A stretch of DNA of 32,916 nucleotides from positions 1 to 32,916 of the forward strand of contig JAUYBU010000534.1 in the NCBI GenBank assembly GCA_030693045.1, given 5' to 3'. The translations under genes were made by a program, and so were the position numbers. Below, one piece after another: positions 9,031 to 16,034 of the stretch. Each line of letters opens with the position of its first letter. The stretch's first letter is position 1. The notes beneath the pieces were generated by a model. The model had not been told where the DNA came from. It ran no database searches and saw nothing but the letters and a program-made list of their open reading frames with translations. The DNA is from Bryobacterales bacterium. Lineage in GTDB: Bacteria; Acidobacteriota; Terriglobia; Bryobacterales; Bryobacteraceae.

Positions 9031-9107
9031 CAGCGACGCCCCACGCGCGTTTCCCCTTGCGGGCCGTCCGGCACTCCGTCACAGAAGCGCTTGGGGGTGG
9101 TTTTCAT
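9030..9107 (-). CDS. 25-residue small ORF coupled to the Fe-S protein gene
   Basis: An ATG at 9107 preceded by AGGAG about 10 bases upstream opens a 25-codon frame (start MKTTPKRFCDGVPDG, one cysteine) whose TGA overlaps the ATG of the Fe-S gene as TGATG. It fills the only sizeable gap between arsA-thioredoxin and the Fe-S gene. It may be a small protein, a leader that sets translation of the next gene, or the decayed stub of a gene. No family is recognised. Confidence 0.4.
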   Translation of the reverse strand: MKTTPKRFCDGVPDGPQGETRVGRR

Positions 9108-9148
9108 CGGAATCGGTTCTCCTCGCGTATGTGTGAATGTTGGGCGAT

Positions 9149-9379
9149 CTAACGGAGTAACTCGCGGATCTCAGCCGGAGTCGCCACTTTACCTGCCAGC
9201 TTCACTCTGCCGTCCACGGCAAGCGCCGGCGTCATCATCACGCCGAACTGAACGATGTCTTTGATGTCAGTGACTTTCTCGAGTTGGTAGTCCAACCCCA
9301 TCTCACGCGCGGCGGTTTCGGCGTTCTCCGTGAGTTGCTTGCATTTGGCGCAGCCGGTACCGAGTATCTGTATCTTCAT
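9149..9379 (-). CDS. small CxxC thioredoxin-like protein
   Basis: This 76-residue protein has the compact thioredoxin fold of the TM0996/MTH895 redox family. Its active-site motif is CAKC (residues 10-13, in ILGTGCAKCKQL), and the cis-Pro region is VMMTPALAVDG (about 47-57). It has no signal peptide. The ATG overlaps the arsA stop by 4 nt (ATGA), so its level is tied to ArsA. In other ars operons small thioredoxins of this sort are found with organoarsenical genes; it could reduce ArsC, ArsF or the arsenicals themselves. Which of these is not determinable here. Confidence 0.85.
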   Translation of the reverse strand: MKIQILGTGCAKCKQLTENAETAAREMGLDYQLEKVTDIKDIVQFGVMMTPALAVDGRVKLAGKVATPAEIRELLR

Positions 9380-11172
9380 GTGTCCGCTCCTTCGGCGTCA
9401 GTCCCCGCTCTGCTGTTCGCCAACCGGCGCAGCCGCTCCGGTCCCACCGGCGCTTCGGCGCTCCATGGAATCAGTGCGAGGCGAGAGGAAAACCGGTCGC
9501 GCACCTCGGCGATGAAGGGCCACTCGCGCGCTCCCCGCTCGACCAGCACCGGATCGCGGAACCCGCTGCCGGCGAAACTCTGGTTCACCACCCAGGCGAA
9601 CGGCTGGATTCCGGCGCGCAGCAGATCTTCCCGCAGGCGGGCCGCCTCATGCACCGGAGTCGCCTCGGGCAGCGTGACCAGAAGCACGCGCGTGAAGCGC
9701 GCGTCGCGCAGGCGCGGCAGCAGGTGACGCACCGCTTCGGGTACGTCGCTGGTGGTGCGCGCGACGTCGCGGTGATAGGCTTCGGCCGCATCCAGCAGCA
9801 GCAGGGTGTGCCCGGTGGGAGCCGTGTCAAGCACCACGAAGCACTCTTCGCCCTCGGCGACCGTGCGGGCGAAGGCGCTGAACACGGCGATCTCTTCGGT
9901 GCAGGGCGACCGCAGATCTTCTTCAAGCAGAGCGATGCCCTCGGCGTCCAGTTGCGCTGCGGACCGGGCCATGACCTCGGCGGTGTATCGCGCCGTTTCG
10001 ACGGCCGGGTCGATGCGGCTGACCTGAAGCTTGGGGACCGGTTCCCCGACCGTCACCGCCAGGTGGGCCGCCGGATCGGTGGTGCTCAGGTGCACGCGGT
10101 GGCCGCGGTGCGCAAGTTCGATGGCGATGGCCGAGGCCACGGTGGTCTTGCCGACGCCTCCCTTGCCCATGGTCATGACCACGCCATGGCCGGCCGCTTC
10201 GATTGCGTCAATCAGATCGGACAGCGGAATGGCGGAGGGGGGAACCCGGTACGCGCCGAAATCGGTGAATGAGGATATGGTCCCGGGTTTCAGCATTCCG
10301 CGGAGTTGGGCGATGCCCATCGGTGCGCAGGCGAGCAACGGAATGTCCAGGCGCGGCAACACTGCCAGACCCGCGGGGATGCCCTCGACGGCCTGCCGGC
10401 CGCGCGCTTCCAGGGCCCGGGCGGCGGGGTCGCCTTGGTCCTGAGCGACGAAGAGGCCGTTGAGAATGAGGCATTGATTGGACACCCCGAGTTGAGACAA
10501 CTCGGCCCGCGTGCGGTCGGCTTCAGTAAGTGCGGAAGGCTCGGGGCGGCTGACCAGAACCACGGTGGACGTGGAACCGTCGGCCAGGGCGTGCAAGCTG
10601 GATTCGTAGAGCGACCGCTGCGCCTGAAGACCGGCGAGCGGCCCCAGACAGGATGTTCCGGTGGTGTTGGTGGCGATGAAGCCGGTCCACGCCCCCGGCA
10701 GTTTGAGCAGGCGCAGAGTATGTCCGGTCGGAGCGGTGTCGAATAGGATATGGTCGAATTCCGAAGTGGCGTGGGCGTTCCCCAGTAACTTCATGAACTC
10801 GTCGAAAGCCGCGATCTCGACGGTGCATGCGCCCGAGAGTTGCTCCTCGATGCTGTTCACCGCGGCATCCGGCAGCACGCCGCGGTACGGCCCCACCACT
10901 CGTTCGCGATAGGCCTTCGCGGAAGCTTCGGGATCGATGTTCAGCGCACACAATCCGGCCGCGCCCGGAACAGCCATTGGCTGGCCCGTTAACTCGACCC
11001 CCAGCACTTCGTCGAGGTTAGAAGCCGGATCGGTGCTGACCAGCAGAATCCGTTTTCCGGACTCGGCCAGGACCAGTGCCGTCGCACAGGCCAGCGAGGT
11101 CTTGCCGACACCGCCTTTGCCGGTGAAGAACAGGATTCGCGTCGCGCGGCCGAGTAAGTCGGTGTAAGTCAC
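9376..11172 (-). CDS. arsA: ArsA tandem arsenite-transporting ATPase
   Basis: The 598-residue soluble ATPase has two homologous halves with deviant Walker A loops GKGGVGKT at residues 18-25 and 336-343 and a DTAPTGHTL switch in each half. The three arsenite-binding cysteines of E. coli ArsA are conserved: Cys116 (LSGACTVEIA), Cys175 (TSCLGPLAG) and Cys424 (RSPCTEEIAV). It energises efflux through a membrane partner; with no arsB here, Acr3 is the obvious candidate. The frame runs on upstream to 11700, but the GTG at 11172 is chosen because it overlaps the arsD stop as GTGA and because the upstream extension is an antisense-like shadow of arsD and arsR. Confidence 0.95.
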   Translation of the reverse strand: MTYTDLLGRATRILFFTGKGGVGKTSLACATALVLAESGKRILLVSTDPASNLDEVLGVELTGQPMAVPGAAGLCALNIDPEASAKAYRERVVGPYRGVLPDAAVNSIEEQLSGACTVEIAAFDEFMKLLGNAHATSEFDHILFDTAPTGHTLRLLKLPGAWTGFIATNTTGTSCLGPLAGLQAQRSLYESSLHALADGSTSTVVLVSRPEPSALTEADRTRAELSQLGVSNQCLILNGLFVAQDQGDPAARALEARGRQAVEGIPAGLAVLPRLDIPLLACAPMGIAQLRGMLKPGTISSFTDFGAYRVPPSAIPLSDLIDAIEAAGHGVVMTMGKGGVGKTTVASAIAIELAHRGHRVHLSTTDPAAHLAVTVGEPVPKLQVSRIDPAVETARYTAEVMARSAAQLDAEGIALLEEDLRSPCTEEIAVFSAFARTVAEGEECFVVLDTAPTGHTLLLLDAAEAYHRDVARTTSDVPEAVRHLLPRLRDARFTRVLLVTLPEATPVHEAARLREDLLRAGIQPFAWVVNQSFAGSGFRDPVLVERGAREWPFIAEVRDRFSSRLALIPWSAEAPVGPERLRRLANSRAGTDAEGADT

Positions 11173-11474
11173 TCGACTCCAGTCATGTGGGCCAGTTCCT
11201 CGCGAGTGGGATAGCATCCCTTGCTGACGATGGCGCCGTTCAGAAGGATCAAAGGAAGGCAGCGGTTTCCGTATTGAGCCAGCGCCGCCGTCACGGTTGG
11301 GTTGGCGGCGTAGGCCTGCGGCTGCTGGGCCAAATTGAATCGCTCGACTACCAATCCCTGCCCGGCCAGCCAATGGAAATCCGCCGCGAAGCGGACCAGG
11401 GTGGGATCCACGCCCGGGCCGCAGATTCCGGTGGAACAGCACATGGGAGGATCGAACACTTCCAGTTTCTTCAT
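11169..11474 (-). CDS. arsD: ArsD arsenic metallochaperone
   Basis: The 101-residue protein has the canonical N-terminus with Cys12, Cys13 and Cys18 (PPMCCSTGICGPGVD), the three cysteines that bind As(III) and hand it to ArsA in characterised ArsD proteins. Thioredoxin-like features follow (LPLILLNG near residues 72-79). The ATG at 11474 is chosen over one 45 bases upstream because it sits about 9 bases after GGAG and gives the family's usual start. Its TGA overlaps the arsA GTG. Distal CC pairs found in some ArsD proteins are absent. Confidence 0.92.
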   Translation of the reverse strand: MKKLEVFDPPMCCSTGICGPGVDPTLVRFAADFHWLAGQGLVVERFNLAQQPQAYAANPTVTAALAQYGNRCLPLILLNGAIVSKGCYPTREELAHMTGVE

Positions 11475-11528
11475 GAATCCGGTCTCCTCTTCGCTCTTCG
11501 TCGAACGACGATTTGCCATCCAATAACC

Positions 11529-11882
11529 TCAAATGATCGCCACCAGCGCCTTCAGCCGCCGCAACACCTCGTAGTTGATACAGTAGCCCACGCGCGAGCC
11601 CTCTTCCCGGCTGCGGATCAAGCCGCAGTCCTTCAGAATCCGAAGGTGCTCGGAGACGGTCGATTGCGCCAGCGGCAACTCGTCCACAATCTGGCTGCAA
11701 ACCCGCGCTTCCTTGCGAGACAAAAGGCGCAGTATGCGCACGCGGGCCGGATGGCCGACCGCCTTGGCCAGCACCGCCAACTCTTCGTCCGCCCCTGGAC
11801 CTTCAATGGGCCGCGGCCCCGCTTCGGGTTCGGTCTCCGAGGGCGGGCAACATACGGCCTCAATTTCGGTTTCTTGTTTCAT
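11529..11882 (-). CDS. arsR: ArsR-family As(III)-responsive repressor
   Basis: This 117-residue winged-helix repressor has its recognition helix region around LPLAQSTVSEHLRILKDCG (residues 69-87). The arrangement of cysteines is Cys11-Cys12 at the N-terminus and Cys62 at the start of helix 3 (ARVCSQIV), which resembles the CgArsR type (N-terminal pair plus one cysteine) rather than the E. coli CVC-DLC type. It is the first gene of the ars operon and probably represses itself and the genes below by binding the inverted repeat just upstream. The start has no clear ribosome-binding site. Confidence 0.92.
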   Translation of the reverse strand: MKQETEIEAVCCPPSETEPEAGPRPIEGPGADEELAVLAKAVGHPARVRILRLLSRKEARVCSQIVDELPLAQSTVSEHLRILKDCGLIRSREEGSRVGYCINYEVLRRLKALVAII

Positions 11883-11886
11883 CGCT

Positions 11887-11904
11887 TATCGTCGATTCAC
11901 GATA
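11887..11904. promoter_or_regulatory. candidate ArsR operator (6-6-6 inverted repeat)
   Basis: TATCGT at 11887-11892 and its exact reverse complement ACGATA at 11899-11904 are separated by six bases. The repeat covers the -10 box and the predicted start of transcription, where a repressor would block RNA polymerase. Confidence 0.55.
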
Positions 11905-11927
11905 CTATACCGGCGGGATCGTGTCAA
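11899..11927 (-). promoter_or_regulatory. candidate sigma-70 promoter of the ars operon
   Basis: On the minus strand a perfect TTGACA (-35, 11922-11927) is followed after 17 bases by TATCGT (-10, 11899-11904). The predicted transcription start near 11892 leaves a leader of only about 10 nt before the arsR ATG at 11882, consistent with the missing ribosome-binding site. Confidence 0.6.
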
Positions 11928-11948
11928 TCCCTGGCCGAACGCGGGCCG

Positions 11949-12852
11949 CGCTCACTCGTAGCGCAGCGCTTCGACCGGGTCCAGGCGCGAGGCCTTGATG
12001 GCAGGGGCCATGCCTGCGACCAGGCCGATGGCCAATAACACGGCGGTGGAAATCATTACCGAGGCGGCCGAGACCTGCAGGTGGACGCGGCCCGCGCTCT
12101 CCGCCCCGGTCTGTTTGAAGAGCGGTCCCAGTAGCGGCATCGAACTCAGCGCCCAGGTGAGGCCGGCTCCGAACAGGATGCCCAGCAAAGCCCCCGCTCC
12201 GACGATGACCAGCGCTTCTATCAGGAACTGCGCCAGAATGGTGCGGCGGCGGCCGCCGATGGCTTTGAGCATCCCGATCTCGCGGGTGCGTTCCATCACC
12301 GAGGCCAGCATGATATTGGCCAATCCTATGGCCCCGATGGCCAGCGTCAGCGAGCCGATGAAGGCCAGCAGGGCCTTGAGCGCCATGCCCATGCCGTCGA
12401 TGATTTTCATGAACTTGTTGAAAGCTATGATTTCGATCGCCTTCTGATCCTGCGGCGAAAAGCGGTGCAGCCCGGCCAGCGTTGAGCGCACCTGGCGGAT
12501 GGCCTCCTCGCGCACCGCCGGCGTCACCGGCGACCAGACGATGAGATCGACATACCGGATGTCGCGGAACAGCGCCATGGTCTCGAACGGAATGAACACA
12601 CACATGTTGTCCGGAGCGTTGTAGCTGGCCAACTGCCCTTTAGTCTGGAGCACGCCCACGACGGTGAACCGCAGCCCGTTGAGCGTGATCTGCTCGCCCA
12701 CGGGCGGAATGGCGCTGAACAGTTCGAAGGCGGCCTGCGAACCGAGCACCGCCACGCGCTCGCGGCGCTGCGTGTCTTCGTGGTTGAACCAGCGGCCCGC
12801 GGCCATGCGGATGTTTCGCACGGCTTGATACTCCGGCCAGACGCCACGGGTC
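11949..12852. repeat. direct repeat, copy 1 (904 bp, permease 3' part)
   Basis: Aligns without gaps at a constant offset of 2814 to 14763-15666. The encoded segments differ at about eight of roughly 300 residues. Similarity ends sharply at 12852, where the sequence switches to an antitoxin-like relic. Confidence 0.9.
11952..12852 (-). pseudogene. 5'-truncated MacB-like permease
   Basis: This is the C-terminal ~300 residues of a permease nearly identical to the one encoded at 14766-16031. It keeps part of the periplasmic MacB_PCD domain and the three C-terminal membrane segments (including EIGMLKAIGGRRRTIL and the terminal DPVEALRYE) but lacks the first transmembrane helix. The frame continues to an ATG at 12875 through a short unrelated sequence, so a chimeric product is possible, but without the first helix it is unlikely to work. 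It lies just upstream of the arsR promoter region. Confidence 0.85.
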
Positions 12853-12936
12853 CCCAAGCCGCGTTTCTTCCCCAAAGAGCCTTTGCTGGATGTCCCACGT
12901 CATCCGCACACAGTCAGAATCCTTCTTCGGTTTCAC
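12853..12936 (-). pseudogene. 5' relic of a small antitoxin-like gene
   Basis: From a GTG at 12936 the minus strand encodes VKPKKDSDCVRMTWDIQQRL and a few more residues, matching the start of the 72-residue protein encoded at 13653-13871 (MKPIKDFDCVQMKWDIQQKL). The similarity stops where the truncated permease begins, so this is the stub of a second copy, cut by the recombination that brought in the permease fragment. Confidence 0.7.
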
Positions 12937-12985
12937 AAACGACTTGCCCCGGGCTGCTAACATCCAGGGAGCCGGGAACGGAAGT

Positions 12986-13255
12986 TCACTTCAGAACTTC
13001 CACAATGGCGACTTCCTTGCTTAGCACATTGTTCACCAAATCGTTGAGGGAAACGCCCCGGCGCATCGCGATAGTGGAAAGATAGGCATGCAATTCATCG
13101 GTCAAGTAGATGGCGTGACCGCGGTAGAACCTGCCACGAACCGCATTTGCCGGGATCTCCCGAATCGGGGGAATGTCCGAATAGTCGATGTCTTCATCAC
13201 GCTGACCGGTCACGGCAAGGATATCTTCGCGTTGCCTGTCAGAGAGCTTCGACAT
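12986..13255 (-). CDS. brnA: BrnA-type antitoxin
   Basis: The 89-residue protein follows the BrnT toxin gene and overlaps it by 17 nt. Its C-terminal part (IYLTDELHAYLSTIAMRRGVSLNDLVNNVL) has the look of a ribbon-helix-helix DNA-binding domain, typical of BrnA, which neutralises BrnT and represses the operon. The ATG at 13255 is chosen: the frame extends upstream, but that part is a shadow of brnT. Confidence 0.75.
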   Translation of the reverse strand: MSKLSDRQREDILAVTGQRDEDIDYSDIPPIREIPANAVRGRFYRGHAIYLTDELHAYLSTIAMRRGVSLNDLVNNVLSKEVAIVEVLK

Positions 13256-13526
13256 ATTGCTTCCTTTCTTGCGGGTCTGCACGGCGGGCGGAAACGATCC
13301 GGACGATCTCGTCGGAACCTTCGGGCCGGTAAGTGTGGACGACGGTAACGATCGCTCTTCCGTCGACTGCCCCGATCGCGTGCCAGCGTTCCTCGCCATC
13401 TTCCACCCGTTCCACGAATGTCAGGCAATTCGGATCGTCGAACACGAGCATTGCGGTTTCAAACCCGATACGATGCTTTCTCCGGTCAATCTCGTCCTTT
13501 TCTTTGCCCCATTCGAACACCAGCAT
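13239..13526 (-). CDS. brnT: BrnT-family ribonuclease toxin
   Basis: This 95-residue protein has the BrnT pattern: FEWGKEKDEIDRRKHRIGFE at residues 4-23 (WD..K...N..KHG.SFE-like), then AMLVFDDPN, ERWHAIGAVDGRAIVTVVHT and the C-terminal RIVSARRADPQERKQY. BrnT is a RelE-fold RNase that blocks translation under stress. It overlaps the antitoxin gene in the usual toxin-first order. The ordinary length and intact motif suggest a working module. Confidence 0.85.
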   Translation of the reverse strand: MLVFEWGKEKDEIDRRKHRIGFETAMLVFDDPNCLTFVERVEDGEERWHAIGAVDGRAIVTVVHTYRPEGSDEIVRIVSARRADPQERKQYVEAL

Positions 13527-13532
13527 CTGGAG

Positions 13533-13643
13533 CTAGATTGTCGCGCAAATACGGCGAGCCGCACCAGCAAGCACAGCGTTGCCGATCAGATCGCCATCTT
13601 CGTGGCGATAGCTGGTACGCCATTCCGTCTCCGTGAGCTTCAC
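13533..13643 (-). pseudogene. possible N-terminal relic of a helicase/PLD-type gene
   Basis: A GTG-started frame of 36 codons begins VKLTETEWRTSYRHEDGDLI and then loses similarity before a TAG. That opening resembles the N-terminus of large phospholipase-D/helicase proteins found in defence and mobile loci, but the match is from memory and short. It lies between brnT and the PIN module. Confidence 0.3.
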
Positions 13644-13652
13644 CGGGGCAGT

Positions 13653-13871
13653 TCAACTCCGGCCGGCCATCTGGCCGAGGAGTTCGCTCGCTTTCCTGCG
13701 TTCCTCTGTCTCCATTCGCTGGAGGAATCGGCCTAGGATGGGATTGTTCCGTACCCGCTCATCCCGCCGGCGGCGGGCTTCTTCCGGGCCGAGCAGGCGT
13801 TCTTCCTCCAGGAGCTTTTGCTGGATGTCCCATTTCATCTGTACGCAGTCAAAATCCTTTATTGGTTTCAT
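13653..13871 (-). CDS. small protein partner of the PIN toxin (putative antitoxin)
   Basis: The 72-residue charged, helical protein (MKPIKDFDCVQMKWDIQQKL, then a Glu/Arg-rich stretch) starts within the end of the PIN-domain gene, with a 4-nt overlap. Small proteins with this opening are commonly found beside PIN-domain genes, so it is probably the cognate antitoxin in a toxin-first arrangement. I do not know a characterised member. A truncated second copy is at 12853-12936. Confidence 0.6.
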   Translation of the reverse strand: MKPIKDFDCVQMKWDIQQKLLEEERLLGPEEARRRRDERVRNNPILGRFLQRMETEERRKASELLGQMAGRS

Positions 13872-14329
13872 AGGCTGATCACTTCATAGGGAGAGTAGAT
13901 GCGTGGACTTTGATAGCCATGGATGGTGTTGACGCCTTCGTACCCCATGATCTTCTCGTAGTGCACGATATGTTTGAAATTCCAGCTGACTATGATGTCC
14001 ACCAACGCAATGGTGGCTACCGCAATGTGGGCCGCGTCATTTCCACACGCCGGCCCTACGACTCCGGCTGCCAAGTAGGCCGATCTTAGCCGCTTCGAGT
14101 CATCGGAAGAAACAACTCGTTCCATTTGTTTGGCGGGAACTGTATCCAAGAGGGACGAGACGAACTGAGGAGCCGGATCGAGTTCTTCTAATGTCACGTC
14201 GGAAACAACCAGTACGAAAGTTCCGCCCCGGACCTGCTCAAAGAATCGGATGCTCGCTTCACTGAACTTCTCCTCGAAGCACCCGCCGAACACCGAGGTA
14301 TCCGCATACACACGAAGAGGTGTCTTCAC
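13868..14329 (-). CDS. PIN-domain toxin (VapC-like)
   Basis: The 153-residue protein has the PIN fold signature: Asp9 in RVYADTSVFGGCF, an acidic VTLEELDPAP segment near 64, and GNDAAHIAVATIALVDIIVSWNFKH near 116-140 with the conserved acidic and Trp-Asn-Phe residues. PIN toxins are Mg-dependent RNases. The start is a GTG at 14329, overlapping the stop of an upstream relic frame as GTGA. It forms a two-gene unit with the downstream 72-residue protein. Confidence 0.8.
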   Translation of the reverse strand: MKTPLRVYADTSVFGGCFEEKFSEASIRFFEQVRGGTFVLVVSDVTLEELDPAPQFVSSLLDTVPAKQMERVVSSDDSKRLRSAYLAAGVVGPACGNDAAHIAVATIALVDIIVSWNFKHIVHYEKIMGYEGVNTIHGYQSPRIYSPYEVISL

Positions 14330-14544
14330 AACTCCCCATTATCGTCCGTTGCGGCCGGCAATTCCAGCGGCATCTGCTCCGGAATCTTCGGCGAAGGCAC
14401 CGCTTTGGCGAAGGCCAGCTTGCGCAGGCGCTGCAGCGCTTCGAAGTCGTTGGCCGTGCGGGGACGGATCGGGCGGACGGCGGGCGCGGATTTCCGCGGA
14501 GACCCATGGAAACGGTTCGGACGGATTCCGGCCGCCCGGGTCTC
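14326..14544 (-). pseudogene. C-terminal relic of an unknown gene
   Basis: This frame of about 72 codons has no plausible start. It ends with a coding-like sequence (RTANDFEALQRLRKLAFAKA, then a Pro-rich tail) and a TGA that overlaps the PIN GTG by 4 nt. The overlap suggests it was once a gene in the same operon whose 5' part was lost where the GGGGACAC repeats now stand. No family recognised. Confidence 0.3.
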
Positions 14545-14603
14545 TCAGCGATGATTTCCACGAAACCAGCCCGGAGTGTAGCCAGGTCCCGGGTCTCTGA
14601 AAT

Positions 14604-14668
14604 GGGGGACACGCCTGTGTCCCGGGTTGAGCGATGGTTTCCGTAAGATTAGCCCGGAGTGTCCCCAG
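14604..14668. repeat. GGGGACAC palindromic element, copy 1
   Basis: This unit of about 65 bp begins with a hairpin (GGGACAC-gcct-GTGTCCC) and ends in GGAGTGTCCCC, complementary to its start. It recurs 86 bp further on and again at 17402. A more decayed version seems to precede it at 14541-14600. Confidence 0.75.
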
Positions 14669-14689
14669 GGGCCGGGTCTCAGGTCGCTT

Positions 14690-14754
14690 GGGGGACACGC
14701 CTGTGTCCCGGGTTAAGCGATGGTTTCCGTAAGATTAGCCCGGAGTGTCCCCAG
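14690..14754. repeat. GGGGACAC palindromic element, copy 2
   Basis: Nearly identical to copy 1 through AGCGATGGTTTCCGTAAGAT and the GGAGTGTCCCC end. With copy 1 it fills most of the 436-bp gap between the PIN gene and the intact permease. Confidence 0.75.
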
Positions 14755-14762
14755 GTGGGGTC

Positions 14763-15666
14763 CGCTCACTCATACCGCAGCGCTTCGACCGGGTCCAGGC
14801 GCGAGGCCTTGATGGCAGGGGCCATGCCTGCGACCAGGCCGATCACTAGCAGCACGGCGGTGGAAATCATTACTGAGGCGGCCGAGACCTGCAGGTGGAC
14901 GCGGCCCGCGTTCTCCGCCCCGGTCCGTTTGAAGAGCGGCCCCAGCAGCGGCATCGAACTCAGCGCCCAGGTGAGGCCGGCTCCGAATAGGATGCCGAGC
15001 AGCGCCCCGGCTCCGACAATGACCAGCGCTTCCACCAGGAACTGCGCCAGAATGGTGCGGCGGCGGCCGCCGATGGCTTTGAGCATGCCGATCTCGCGGG
15101 TGCGTTCTATCACCGAGGCGAGCATGATATTGGCCAATCCGATGGCCCCGATGGCCAGGGTCAGCGAGCCGATGAATGCCAGCAGCGCCTTGAGCGCCAT
15201 CCCCATGTCGTCGATGATTTTCATGAACTTGTTGAAAGCCATGATTTCGATCGCCTTCTGATCCTGCGGCGAAAAGCGGTGCAGCCCGGCCAGCGTCGCG
15301 CGCACCTGGCGGATCGCCTCCTCGCGCACCGCCGGCGTCACCGGCGACCAGACGATGAGATCGACATACCGGATGTCGCGGAACAGCGCCATGGTCTCGA
15401 AGGGAATGAACACGCACATGTTGTCCGGAGCGTTGTAGCTGGCCAACTGCCCCTTGGTCTGGAGCACGCCCACGACGGTGAAGCGCAGCCCGTTGAGCGT
15501 GATCTGCTCGCCCACGGGCGGAATGGCGCTGAACAGTTCGAAGGCGGCCTGGGAACCCAGCACCGCCACGCGCTCGCGGCGCTGCGTGTCTTCGTGGTTG
15601 AACCAACGGCCCGCGGCCATGCGGATGTTGCGCACGGCTTGATACTCCGGCCAGACGCCCCGGGTC
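14763..15666. repeat. direct repeat, copy 2 (within the intact permease gene)
   Basis: Matches 11949-12852 in the same orientation without gaps. The two copies bracket the toxin-antitoxin cluster. Confidence 0.9.
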
Positions 15667-16031
15667 TGATAGGAGTTCTCGCGCGTGCCGCGCGTGCCGC
15701 TCATGCCGCCGCGAAAAGCTTCGGGCGACATCGGCCCGACCAGCGAGACCGCGTCGCGGATGGCGCCCAGGTCGGCCAGCTCGATCTGGATGCGGCGACC
15801 CGAGCGCATGCCGCCGGCCTGGAGGCTGGTCTGGCCGCCGGAGGTGAGAATCAGGTCCTGGCCGACGGCTTTGAACGAATCGGTCATGGCGCGGGCGAAG
15901 CCGTCGCCGTAGGACATCGGAATCACGAAACAGGCCAAGCCCCAGCCCAGGCTCAGCACGGTGAGCAGGGTGCGGCGGCGGTGGAACTTCAGCGACGCCC
16001 CGATCTCGGTCAGAATCTCGCTCCAGCGCAT
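14766..16031 (-). CDS. MacB-like ABC transporter permease
   Basis: The 421-residue protein has the MacB/FtsX layout: one N-terminal membrane helix (about residues 20-40), a large periplasmic domain (MacB_PCD, about 45-265) and three C-terminal helices (about 280-410) with EIGMLKAIGGRRRTIL and DPVEALRYE. Such permeases work with a separate ATPase to drive export or mechanotransmission across the envelope. It follows a second permease by 3 bp. No ATPase gene is in the window next to them, so the substrate and complex are unknown. Its 3' part is duplicated at 11949-12852. Confidence 0.9.
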   Translation of the reverse strand: MRWSEILTEIGASLKFHRRRTLLTVLSLGWGLACFVIPMSYGDGFARAMTDSFKAVGQDLILTSGGQTSLQAGGMRSGRRIQIELADLGAIRDAVSLVGPMSPEAFRGGMSGTRGTRENSYQTRGVWPEYQAVRNIRMAAGRWFNHEDTQRRERVAVLGSQAAFELFSAIPPVGEQITLNGLRFTVVGVLQTKGQLASYNAPDNMCVFIPFETMALFRDIRYVDLIVWSPVTPAVREEAIRQVRATLAGLHRFSPQDQKAIEIMAFNKFMKIIDDMGMALKALLAFIGSLTLAIGAIGLANIMLASVIERTREIGMLKAIGGRRRTILAQFLVEALVIVGAGALLGILFGAGLTWALSSMPLLGPLFKRTGAENAGRVHLQVSAASVMISTAVLLVIGLVAGMAPAIKASRLDPVEALRYE

Positions 16032-16034
16032 GGG

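Noticed and set aside
11173-11700. An N-terminal extension of ArsA of about 176 residues
   Set aside because: It overlaps arsD and arsR in another frame; the GTG at 11172 gives the usual ArsA start and a GTGA overlap with arsD.
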